From the NCBI GenBank assembly GCA_036491015.1, contig DASXCV010000378.1:1-59228 (forward strand): a DNA stretch of 59,228 bases, read 5' to 3'. The position numbers and the translations under genes are program-made. Positions 15,875 through 23,136 of this stretch are shown piece after piece. How positions within the stretch are numbered: position 1 is the first letter of the stretch; the number at the start of each line of letters is the position of its first letter. Source of the DNA: JAICJR01 sp036491015. GTDB taxonomy: Bacteria; Actinomycetota; Thermoleophilia; Solirubrobacterales; Thermoleophilaceae. The notes beneath the pieces are model-generated. The model searched no databases and had not been told where the DNA came from. It was given only the letters and a program-made list of their open reading frames with translations.

Positions 15875-16981
15875 TCATCCGTTCAGCGCCGCCTTCACCT
15901 GACTGATCTTGCTGTAGTTCGGCACCTGGAGCTGGCCGGACACGATCTTCTTCTCGGCGGTCTGGATGTCGCTCCACACCGAGGCCGGGATGTACTTCGT
16001 CTTCAGGAGCGACACGCCGCCGTTCGCCAGGGTCAGGTCATAGCCCTTCTGGCCGAACGTGCCGTTGTCGATCTCCTTGACGAACTCCTTGTCCGCGTTG
16101 GCGAAGTTCCAGAGGACGGAGGACAGGAAGACGCCGTTCTTGTCGATGGGCGTCATGTCGCCGATGTCGCCGATCATCCAGACCTTGTGGCCCGCGTTGG
16201 CGGTTTCGATCCCCTGGAGGTAGCCGAACGAAGCGCCGTCGCCCATGGTGAAGATCACATCGGCGCCGTCGGCGATCATGCTGGTGGCCACACGCTTGCC
16301 ACCGGCCGAGTCGTCATATCCCGCGGAGCTGATCTCGGCGAACGCGATCGGGATCTTCGGGTTGACGCTGTGCACGCCCGCCGCGTAGCCGCCGGCCATC
16401 TTGAACCAGTTGCTGTCCGAGGCGGAGATGATCACGCCGACCTTGCCGGTCTTCGTCTTGTGAGCGGCCAGGATGCCGGCGAGGTACGCCGCCTGCTGGC
16501 TCTCGGTCGTGATGTTCGACACGGCCCCCGGCGACTTCATCGACGGGATGTCGTAGGTGACGGTCGGGATCTTGTACTGCTGGCCGATTCGCTGAGCCGC
16601 GGTGTCATACCCGCTCGCGTGAGCGATGATCAGCTGAGGCTTGCTCAGCGCGATCTGACGGAGGACGGTCGGCGTCTTGTCGTAGCCGAGGTCGGAGCTC
16701 ACGTCCACGGTCGCTCCCACGCTTCCCGCGGCCGCCTTGGCGCCTGCCACACCCTGAGCGTTCCATCCGTAGTCGTTCGTCTTCGCCGGCGTGGCGATGG
16801 CGATTGTCTTGACCTTGCTGCTCGCGGCTGGTGTGCTGCTCGCGGCCGGCGTGCTGGCGGCACTGCTGCTCGAGTTGCTGCTGCTGCTCGAACCACAGGC
16901 GGACACCACGAGCGCCAGCAGCGCCATGGCGGCCATCAGGCACACCCCTCGTAGCGCGCGCTTCTGCGTCAGGGCTTGCAT
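15875..16981 (-). CDS. BMP-family ABC transporter substrate-binding lipoprotein
   Basis: The extracytoplasmic binding protein of the importer, 368 residues. A lipoprotein signal ends at a lipobox with C29 (LALVVSAC), then a Ser/Ala-rich linker, then a PnrA/Med-type domain (IAIATPAKTNDYGWNAQG, later FTMGDGASFGYLQGIE). ATG at 16981 is chosen because it gives a clean signal peptide; the frame upstream to 17110 crosses the promoter. Family members bind purine nucleosides or, in spirochaetes (RfuA), riboflavin. As first gene of the operon it is probably the most highly expressed. Vitamin B6 vitamers are my inferred ligand. Confidence 0.9.
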   Translation of the reverse strand: MQALTQKRALRGVCLMAAMALLALVVSACGSSSSSNSSSSAASTPAASSTPAASSKVKTIAIATPAKTNDYGWNAQGVAGAKAAAGSVGATVDVSSDLGYDKTPTVLRQIALSKPQLIIAHASGYDTAAQRIGQQYKIPTVTYDIPSMKSPGAVSNITTESQQAAYLAGILAAHKTKTGKVGVIISASDSNWFKMAGGYAAGVHSVNPKIPIAFAEISSAGYDDSAGGKRVATSMIADGADVIFTMGDGASFGYLQGIETANAGHKVWMIGDIGDMTPIDKNGVFLSSVLWNFANADKEFVKEIDNGTFGQKGYDLTLANGGVSLLKTKYIPASVWSDIQTAEKKIVSGQLQVPNYSKISQVKAALNG

Positions 16982-17078
16982 GGAGAGTTGTTCCCCCTTC
17001 GTGTTGGGCAGAGTCCAAACGGACCGCGGGACCCAGGGAGGCCCCGGAAACCGCCCGCTCGGGGCGGCCTCGGCGGGG

Positions 17079-17107
17079 ACCGTAACTGGTATGGTGCCGA
17101 CTGTCAA
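17079..17107 (-). promoter_or_regulatory. Predicted sigma70-type promoter of the leftward catabolic operon
   Basis: On the minus strand TTGACA (17107-17102) is followed after 17 nt by TACGGT (17084-17079), a perfect -35 with a weak -10. Transcription would begin near 17072, giving a leader of about 90 nt before the binding-protein ATG at 16981. The -35 is inside one arm of the palindrome at 17101-17117. Confidence 0.5.
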
Positions 17108-17117
17108 CAATTGACAG
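17101..17117. promoter_or_regulatory. Palindromic operator candidate between the divergent catabolic units
   Basis: CTGTCAA-CAA-TTGACAG is a perfect inverted repeat with 7-nt arms and a 3-nt spacer. Each arm contains a TTGACA hexamer: 17107-17102 facing left and 17111-17116 facing right. A dimeric repressor bound here would cover the -35 of the leftward operon and possibly of a rightward promoter. The GntR/FCD protein of the operon is the natural candidate. A good rightward -10 is not visible (TAGTCG at 17134-17139 is weak). Confidence 0.6.
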
Positions 17118-17146
17118 CCGACAGATTTAGCGGTAGTCGTTCGTCC

Positions 17147-17551
17147 TTGCGCTCAAGCCCCCGAGACTCCTCTGGTCGCCCCCGCCGGCTGCGTTTGGCG
17201 GTGGCGGCGGCTGCCTGCGCGGCGGCCGCCGCGGTGCTCGTTTTCGCGCTCACAGCAGGCTCTGCGGCAAAGCCGCCGTACCGCTCGAATCAGCCTGAGG
17301 TGAAGCGAGCGCTGGCCGCCCGACTGCACCGCCAGCTGCTGCGCCCGCACTGGATCGCCTGCGTGCCGACCGGCCGCAGCTTCCACGACGCCGCGGTGAT
17401 CCGCTGCAACGTCAACTTCGGAGATCCCCACATCCAGGCCTACTGCTCGGTGTTGCGCGGCAACGCCCTCGTGACTCAGTACGACGACCCGAAGATCCCC
17501 TGCGGCCACGACAACGCCGGTTGGACCGCCCCGGTTCAGATACTCAACTGA
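17147..17551 (+). CDS. Small secreted protein of unknown function
   Basis: About 134 residues if started at TTG 17147; the start is uncertain because no clear ribosome site is visible. A basic N-terminus is followed by a long Ala-rich hydrophobic segment (LRLAVAAAACAAAAAVLVFALTAGSAA), which fits a signal peptide. The mature part has four cysteines (IACVP, IRCNV, AYCSV, IPCGH), suggesting a small disulfide-bonded extracytoplasmic domain. I recognise no family. It lies between the divergent promoter region and the transaminase gene, 19 nt from the latter, so it may be the first gene of the rightward unit. Confidence 0.5.
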   Translation: MRSSPRDSSGRPRRLRLAVAAAACAAAAAVLVFALTAGSAAKPPYRSNQPEVKRALAARLHRQLLRPHWIACVPTGRSFHDAAVIRCNVNFGDPHIQAYCSVLRGNALVTQYDDPKIPCGHDNAGWTAPVQILN

Positions 17552-17570
17552 GACGACGGAGAGGAACCCC

Positions 17571-18764
17571 TTGGAGCCGCCCGACTTCACTCTCACCGCC
17601 GGGCCGACGGCAGCCTCGCCGCGCGTGCTGCAGGCGCTCGGCTCGCCGATCGTCTTCGACTACGACCCGGTCTTCCTGGATCACTTCCGGGACACCGAGC
17701 GCAAGCTCGCGGAGGTGATGCGCACGAGCGGCGACGTCGTGCTGATGCAGGGCGAGGCCGTGCTCGGCCTCGAGGCTGCTGCACGCGGCCTCGTGCGTCC
17801 GGGCATGCGCGCGCTCAACCTCGTGTCGGGCGTGTACGCCGCCTGGTTCGGCGACTGGCTGCGCGACTACGGCGCCGAGGTGATCGAGCACACCGTCGAG
17901 TACGACGAGGCGATCGATCCCGCCGACGTGGAGCGCCTGCTGTCCGAGAACGAGGGCATCGAGCTCGTCGCGCTCGTGCACTCCGAGACGCCGTCGGGAA
18001 TCGAGAACCCGCTCGAGGCGATCGGGGCGCTCGCGCACCGGCACGGCGCGCTGATGCTCGCCGACATCGTGTCCTCGCTCGCGGGCACCGACGTGCGCAT
18101 CGACGACTGGCACGTGGACCTCTCCGTGGCCGGCCCGCAGAAGTGCCTCGCCGGGCCTCCCGGCATGTCGCTCGTGAGCGTGAGCGAGCGGGCCTGGCAG
18201 GCGATGGAGGACAACCCCAACGCGCCGCGCGGCTCGTTCCTCTCACTGCTCGACTGGAAGCACAAGTGGATCGACGGCGGCCGGGTGGCGTTCCCATACA
18301 CGCCGTCGGTGTCCGACGTGAACGGCGTGAACGCCGCGCTCAGGGACGTGCTCGAGAACGGCGGCGTGGAAGCGTCGATCGCCCGCCACCGCCTGGCCGC
18401 CCGCGCGAGCCGCGCCGGCGCGCGCGCGATGGGCCTCGAGCTGTGGGCGAAGAGCGAGGACTACGCGGCCAACTGCGTGACTGCCGTGCGCTGCCCCGAG
18501 GGCATCGACGTGGGCGCGACGCTGCTGCACATCCGCGAGCGCTACGGAGTGATGCTGTCGGGTGGCTACGGCGAGCTCAAGGACAAGCTCTTCCGGCTCG
18601 GCCACATGGGGCCGGCGGCGCGTTCGCTCAACCCGGTCGTGGCTGTGGGGGCGCTTGGGCGCGGGTTGGCGGATCTCGGCGCCGAGGTGAACGTGGGCGC
18701 CGGGTGCGAGGCCGCGCTCGCGGTCCTTTCGGAGGCGCGCGCGGGAGAGGCCGCGCACGCGTGA
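17571..18764 (+). CDS. Class V aminotransferase, probable pyridoxamine-pyruvate transaminase
   Basis: A PLP-fold aminotransferase of 397 residues. K191 in GPQKCLAGPPG is the Schiff-base lysine and R342 a likely carboxylate binder. The segment that binds the PLP phosphate in ordinary class V enzymes (Ser-Gly-x-Gly) is here MQGEAVLGLEAAA, with E62 in that place. A Glu at this site (E68) is characteristic of M. loti pyridoxamine-pyruvate transaminase, which treats pyridoxal as substrate rather than bound cofactor. FPYTPSVSDVNG and LGHMGPAA also match what I remember of it. The TTG start follows GGAGAGG. Its stop overlaps the FAD-subunit start by 4 nt. Alternative: serine- or ureidoglycine-glyoxylate transaminase. 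Confidence 0.82.
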   Translation: MEPPDFTLTAGPTAASPRVLQALGSPIVFDYDPVFLDHFRDTERKLAEVMRTSGDVVLMQGEAVLGLEAAARGLVRPGMRALNLVSGVYAAWFGDWLRDYGAEVIEHTVEYDEAIDPADVERLLSENEGIELVALVHSETPSGIENPLEAIGALAHRHGALMLADIVSSLAGTDVRIDDWHVDLSVAGPQKCLAGPPGMSLVSVSERAWQAMEDNPNAPRGSFLSLLDWKHKWIDGGRVAFPYTPSVSDVNGVNAALRDVLENGGVEASIARHRLAARASRAGARAMGLELWAKSEDYAANCVTAVRCPEGIDVGATLLHIRERYGVMLSGGYGELKDKLFRLGHMGPAARSLNPVVAVGALGRGLADLGAEVNVGAGCEAALAVLSEARAGEAAHA

Positions 18765-19618
18765 AGCTCTCCCCGTTCGAGCTCCACCGGCCGGGCTCGG
18801 TGAGCGAGGCCAGCGAGCTGCTCGAGCGGCTGGGTGACGAGGCCGTGATCTACGGCGGCGGCACGGAGCTGCTGCTCGTGGCCAAGCTCGGCATGACCGA
18901 GTTCACGTCGCTCGTGGACGTGAAGGGCATCCCCGAGCTGCACGGCCTGAGCGCGAACGGCGAGCTGACGATCGGCGCCACGGTCACGCACCGCGAGCTG
19001 GAGCGCTCGGAGGTGGTGCGTGAGGGCTGGCCCGCGCTCGCGCTGATGGAGCGGCACGTGGGCAACCTGCGGGTGCGGAACACCGGCACGATCGGCGGCA
19101 ACCTCTGCTTCGCGGACCCCCATTCCGACCCTGCCACGTTCCTGCTGGCCGCCGGCGGCGAGCTGTCGCTCCAGCGGGGCTCCGGCGCGGCGCGCCGGCT
19201 TGGCGTGGACGAGTTCGTGCGCGCGCCCTACCTCACCGCGCTCGAGCCCGCCGAGCTGCTCGTGGCGGTGCACATCCCGCGCGCGCCCGCGGGCAGCCGC
19301 CTCGTGCATCGCAAGATCTCCTTCCGCGAGCGCCCCGCCGCCACCGTGGCGGCGAGCATCGAGGTGAGCGACGGCACCGTGACCTCGGCGAGACTCGCCG
19401 TCGGCTCGGCCTGCGCGCGCCCGGTGCGCGCGGCGGCGGCAGAGGAGTTGCTCACCGGCGCCGACGCCGCGAGCGTGGATCGCGCGGCGGTGGGCGAGGC
19501 GGCCGCGGCCGGGATCGAGCCGATCGAGGATCTGAACGGCGCCGCCGACTACAAGCGCCAGCTCGTGCGCGTGCTGATGGCGCGCGCTCTCGCGGAAGCC
19601 CTGCCCGAGGCAGTGTGA
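18761..19618 (+). CDS. Molybdenum hydroxylase FAD-binding (medium) subunit
   Basis: A CoxM-type flavoprotein of 285 residues. The two FAD motifs are YGGGTEL (31-37) and NTGTIGGN (107-114), followed by the C-terminal CO-dehydrogenase-flavoprotein domain. It relays electrons from the iron-sulfur subunit to the final acceptor. GTG at 18761 overlaps the transaminase stop (GTGA), which fixes the start. The large and small subunits lie more than 10 kb away on the opposite strand (5398-8141). No other L or S gene is in the window, so these three probably form one enzyme. Confidence 0.9.
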   Translation: MKLSPFELHRPGSVSEASELLERLGDEAVIYGGGTELLLVAKLGMTEFTSLVDVKGIPELHGLSANGELTIGATVTHRELERSEVVREGWPALALMERHVGNLRVRNTGTIGGNLCFADPHSDPATFLLAAGGELSLQRGSGAARRLGVDEFVRAPYLTALEPAELLVAVHIPRAPAGSRLVHRKISFRERPAATVAASIEVSDGTVTSARLAVGSACARPVRAAAAEELLTGADAASVDRAAVGEAAAAGIEPIEDLNGAADYKRQLVRVLMARALAEALPEAV

Positions 19619-20844
19619 AGGCGGCGAGCGAGTCGGTCGCGTCACTCCGGCAGGCCGCCGAACGGGCGGAGCCGGAGCTTGTCGAGCAGCTCCTTCGGCT
19701 GACGGCGATCGACGCGCCGAGCGGCGACCTCGAGGCGCTCGCCGGCGCCGCCGACGCGTTCGGGGCGGAGCTGGAGGAGCTCGGCTGCGGAGTCGAGGAG
19801 CACCGGAACGACGGCATCACCCACCTCTCGGCACGGATCGGCCGGGCGGACGGCCGCCACGTGCTCGCGCTTTGTCACTACGACACGGTGTGGCCGGCGG
19901 GCACGGCCGGGGAGCGCCCGGGGCGGCTGCAGAACGGGCGGCTGTCAGGACCCGGCACGTTCGACATGCGCGGCGGGATCACCGCTCTGCTCGGAGCCCT
20001 GGCGATCGTCGGCGCCGGCGGCCTTCCGCTGCCGCTGCAGCTACTGCTCACCGGCGACGAGGAGACGGGCAGCGCCAGCTCGCGCGAGCTGATCGAGGAG
20101 CTCGCTCGCGACGCCGCGCTCGTGCTCGTCACCGAGCCGCCGCTGCCGGGCGGCGCCCTGAAGACAGCGCGCAAGGGCTGGGGCGCCTACACCGTGTTCG
20201 TCAGCGGCCGCGCCGCCCACGCGGGACTCGACCCCGACTCGGGCGTGAGCGCGATCGACGAGCTCATGGACGTGCTGCGCCAGGTCACGGATCTGCGCCG
20301 CCCGGACAGCGGCACGACGGTGAACGTGGGGACGATCCGCGGCGGGACGCGCCCCAACGTGATCGCCGCCGACGCGTCTGCCGACTTCGAGGTGCGCGCC
20401 ACCACGATCGCCGGGCAGCAGCGGGCCGACGAGGCGCTTCAGGCGCTCCACGCCACGCGCGAGGGCGCGCGGGTGAGCGTCGCGCAGCACCACAGCCGCC
20501 CGCCGATGGAGCGCACGCCCGCCGTGGCAGTCGCTGCTGCCGCGGCTCGCGAGTTGGCGGGCGAGCTGGGCTTCGACCTGTCAGAAGGCGCGGCCGGCGG
20601 CACGAGCGATGCGAACCTGGTGGCGCCGCTCGGCGTTCCCGTGCTCGACGGCCTCGGCCCCGAGGGCGACGGCGCGCACGCGCTGCACGAGCACGTGCTG
20701 GTGGACTCCCTCGTCGAGCGGACGGCGCTGCTGGCCGCGATCCTCACATACGCACTATCTCCGACGGCGCCCCGAACGGGTGAAGGACTTCCGGCACCCG
20801 GATGGTCCCGTCGTCCTGCTGGTGGTTCTCCACGATCGCGATGA
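19615..20844 (+). CDS. M20 family metallopeptidase / amidohydrolase (CPG2-like)
   Basis: A zinc hydrolase of 409 residues. Metal and catalytic residues are visible: H88 and D90 (CHYDTVW), D117 (GPGTFDMRGG), E149-E150 (GDEETGS), E174 (VTEPP) and a C-terminal His in DGAHALHEH. A lid domain with SGRAAHAG lies between. The family cleaves peptide or N-acyl amide bonds, as in carboxypeptidase G2, ArgE and DapE. GTG at 19615 overlaps the FAD-subunit stop by 4 nt. The last 31 codons run antisense into serS. In the pathway it could deacylate the ring-opening product. Confidence 0.85.
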   Translation: MKAASESVASLRQAAERAEPELVEQLLRLTAIDAPSGDLEALAGAADAFGAELEELGCGVEEHRNDGITHLSARIGRADGRHVLALCHYDTVWPAGTAGERPGRLQNGRLSGPGTFDMRGGITALLGALAIVGAGGLPLPLQLLLTGDEETGSASSRELIEELARDAALVLVTEPPLPGGALKTARKGWGAYTVFVSGRAAHAGLDPDSGVSAIDELMDVLRQVTDLRRPDSGTTVNVGTIRGGTRPNVIAADASADFEVRATTIAGQQRADEALQALHATREGARVSVAQHHSRPPMERTPAVAVAAAAARELAGELGFDLSEGAAGGTSDANLVAPLGVPVLDGLGPEGDGAHALHEHVLVDSLVERTALLAAILTYALSPTAPRTGEGLPAPGWSRRPAGGSPRSR

Positions 20845-21952
20845 TCGTGCGCCCCACCGCCACCGCCGTCCCGTTCAGCGTGTGCACCTCCTCCGGCTTC
20901 CCGCCCTCCGGCCGGTAGCGGATGCCGAGCCGGCGCGCCTGGAAGTCGGTGGTGTTCGAGCACGAGGTGAGCTCGCGGTAGCGCTCCTGCCCCGGCAGCC
21001 AGCCCTCGAGGTCGTACTTCTTCGCGGCCGACGCGCCGAGGTCCCAGGCCGGGATGTTCGCCACCTGGTACGGGATGTCGAGCGCCTGCAGGATCTCCTC
21101 CTCGATGGCGAGGATGCGCTCGTGCTCGGCCGCCGACTCCTCGGGCCGGACGAACGTGAACATCTCGACCTTGTCGAACTGGTGCACGCGGAACATCCCC
21201 CGCGTGTCCTTGCCGGCGGCGCCCGCCTCGCGACGGAAGCACGGCGAGAAGCCCGCGTAGCGGAGCGGCAGCTCCGAGTCGTCGAGGATCTCGTCCGCGT
21301 GCAGCGAGGCCAGCGGCACCTCCGAGGTGCCGGCGAGGTACAGCTCGTCCTCGGGCAGCCTGTAGATCTGCTGCTCGGTGTCCGGCAGGAAGCCGGTGCC
21401 GTACAGCGCCTCCTCGCGCACGAGCACCGGCGGGATCACCGGCGTGAAGCCGTGGCCCTCCACCAGGCCGAGCGCCCAGCGCACGAGCGCCAGCTCGAGC
21501 ATCACGAGCGGGCCCTTCAGGTAGAGGAAGCGCGAGCCCGACACGCGCGCGCCGCGCTCCATGTCCACGAGGTCGCCGAGCAGCTCGAGGTGGTCCTTGC
21601 CGGACTTGCCGGCCTCGCCCACCTGGCGCAGGACCTCCTCCTCCTTGTCGGGCGCGCTCGGGTCGGTGATGTTCGGCAGCGTGACGAGCACTGCGTCGAG
21701 GTCCGCCTTGGCCTGGCGCGCCTCGTCCTCCGCCGGCCCCACCTGCTCCTTCAGCTCGGTTGAGCGTTTCATCGCCTCGCTCGCATCCTCGCCCGTGCGC
21801 TTCAGCTCCCCGATCTCTTTGCCGGCGGCGTTCTGCTCCGCCTTCAGCTCCTCGGCGCGCGTGGTCAGCGAGCGCCAGCGCTCGTCGGCCGCGAGCACTT
21901 GGTCCACCGCGTCGGCGATGCCGTCGCCGCGCCGCGCGAGGGCGGCCTTCAC
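20744..21952 (-). CDS. serS: Seryl-tRNA synthetase
   Basis: Charges tRNA-Ser. An N-terminal coiled-coil arm (RAEELKAEQNAAGKEIGELKR) precedes the class II catalytic core, with motif 2 FRREAGAAGKDTRGMFRVHQFDKVEMF and motif 3 near LNGTAVAVGRTIIAIVENHQQ. From GTG 21952 the protein is 402 residues and lacks the family's usual first dozen residues. The same frame upstream encodes LDLRLIRRDPDG, exactly the expected N-terminus, preceded by codon GTC at 21991 and an ideal ribosome site at 21998-22003. The true start is thus probably 21991 despite the non-standard codon; see findings. Confidence 0.92.
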   Translation of the reverse strand: MKAALARRGDGIADAVDQVLAADERWRSLTTRAEELKAEQNAAGKEIGELKRTGEDASEAMKRSTELKEQVGPAEDEARQAKADLDAVLVTLPNITDPSAPDKEEEVLRQVGEAGKSGKDHLELLGDLVDMERGARVSGSRFLYLKGPLVMLELALVRWALGLVEGHGFTPVIPPVLVREEALYGTGFLPDTEQQIYRLPEDELYLAGTSEVPLASLHADEILDDSELPLRYAGFSPCFRREAGAAGKDTRGMFRVHQFDKVEMFTFVRPEESAAEHERILAIEEEILQALDIPYQVANIPAWDLGASAAKKYDLEGWLPGQERYRELTSCSNTTDFQARRLGIRYRPEGGKPEEVHTLNGTAVAVGRTIIAIVENHQQDDGTIRVPEVLHPFGAPSEIVRM

Positions 21953-21997
21953 CCCGTCGGGGTCACGGCGGATGAGTCTGAGGTCTAGGACGGCGGA

Positions 21998-22003
21998 CCT
22001 CCC
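21998..22003 (-). promoter_or_regulatory. serS: Strong ribosome-binding site of serS
   Basis: On the minus strand GGGAGG (22003-21998) lies 6 nt before codon GTC at 21991-21989, which is where a homologous SerRS would have its start codon. The only recognised start codon in frame, GTG 21952, lies 45 nt from this site, too far to use it. Confidence 0.6.
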
Positions 22004-22010
22004 GCTGGCG

Positions 22011-22409
22011 CTACTTGGCGGCCGAGGCTTTGGAGCCCGCGTACTTCGACACGAACTGCGCCACCTTCTGCTGGTCCGGACCCACCACCACGTTCGCCGG
22101 CATGATCGAACCGGAGAAGCCGCCGTTGCGGATCGCGAACAGCACGTCCTGCACCGACTCGTGCCGGAAGTCGAGGTCGGGACCGTCGGTGCGCTCCTTC
22201 TGCGACACGTTGGTGGCCGAGCCGTGAGTGGCGGCGGCCGACAGCGTGTGGCAGCCGCCGCAGCGCTGGCTGAACAGGACAGCTCCCTCGTGCACCGGGC
22301 TGGCGGGCTGGCTGTTGTCGGCGTTGATCTTCTTCGTGCCGCACGCCGAGACGGCGAGGGCGACGGCGGCCACGACGAGTGCGGCCCAGAGCAGCTTGGG
22401 GCGGAACAC
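22011..22409 (-). CDS. Cytochrome c family lipoprotein
   Basis: A mono-haem cytochrome c, about 132 residues from GTG 22409. A lipoprotein signal (FRPKLLWAALVVAAVALAVSAC) gives a lipid-modified C23. The haem site is CGGCH (RCGGCHTL), and the axial methionine is probably in the SIMPANVV segment. It should be anchored on the outer face of the membrane and carry electrons. An in-frame ATG at 22454 would add 15 residues ahead of the signal; 22409 gives the cleaner signal peptide. serS follows on the same strand after about 20 nt, so the two may be co-transcribed. Confidence 0.82.
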   Translation of the reverse strand: MFRPKLLWAALVVAAVALAVSACGTKKINADNSQPASPVHEGAVLFSQRCGGCHTLSAAATHGSATNVSQKERTDGPDLDFRHESVQDVLFAIRNGGFSGSIMPANVVVGPDQQKVAQFVSKYAGSKASAAK

Positions 22410-22580
22410 GGGCGCGCATATTAGTGACCGGTCGGCAGGACCGAAGCGCCCCATGGCGAAACAGCACTCGCCCCGGCGGTGGCCGGAGACGGCCGTGTAC
22501 CAGCGAAGGATTCGCTGATGGCCGTCCACATCGGCGGCGATTGAGGCCGTCGCCGGGGCAGAACTGCCAGTACTGCGTAC

Positions 22581-22991
22581 TCAGGTCGCCAGGCGCTTGC
22601 AGAAGCGCAGCTCGGTTCCTGTGCTGGACGGCTTGATGTCGACCTCATCCATCAGCTGCCCCAGGAACGCCAGGCCACGGCCGCGCTCGGGCATCTCCCC
22701 GCGGGGGCTCATGCGCGGAATGAACGTGCCCGAGTCGCGGATGTAGAAGGCGAGCGAGTCGCCCTCGGGGGTGGCGCGCAGGTGGATCTCGTCGCGCACC
22801 GAGCTCGAGCCGTGCTCGACCGCGTTGGCCACGCCCTCGCTCACCGCCATCTTGATCTGGTAGCGGATCATCTCGTCGAAGCCGAACGCCGCCGCTGCGG
22901 CATCCGCCCAGCTGCGTGCGTCGGGGAGTCGAGACAGCTCTGCCTGGAGCATGAGCTCGGCCCCCGTAAATCGGGTCGCCGCTCCGGCCAT
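22581..22991 (-). CDS. RsbW-like ATP-binding protein (HATPase_c, serine kinase/anti-sigma family)
   Basis: A single GHKL ATPase domain of 136 residues. The N box EGVANAVEHG (about 54-63), G1 box IRDSGTF and G2 box RGRGLAFL are all present. This architecture is typical of RsbW/SpoIIAB-type anti-sigma serine kinases. No sigma factor or STAS anti-anti-sigma gene lies next to it, so its partner is elsewhere in the genome. ATG at 22991. Downstream of it on the same strand is the cytochrome c gene, after a gap of about 170 nt. Confidence 0.85.
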   Translation of the reverse strand: MAGAATRFTGAELMLQAELSRLPDARSWADAAAAAFGFDEMIRYQIKMAVSEGVANAVEHGSSSVRDEIHLRATPEGDSLAFYIRDSGTFIPRMSPRGEMPERGRGLAFLGQLMDEVDIKPSSTGTELRFCKRLAT

Positions 22992-23136
22992 CGACCGAAA
23001 AAGTTACAGAGCCGGGCCGTTAAAGCCTCCACTTCGGCGGCCGACCACACGGTGGTGCGCCGCGTCACCGCTCTCCTTGCCCTGATCGCCACCGCCGTTT
23101 GCCTCGCCGGCACATCGCTAGTTCACACTGGCGACT

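Noticed and set aside
5398..19618. Purine (xanthine/urate) catabolism cluster
   Set aside because: A molybdenum hydroxylase, BMP importer and class V transaminase could suggest this, but allantoin or urate genes are absent and the transaminase has the Glu typical of pyridoxamine-pyruvate transaminase.
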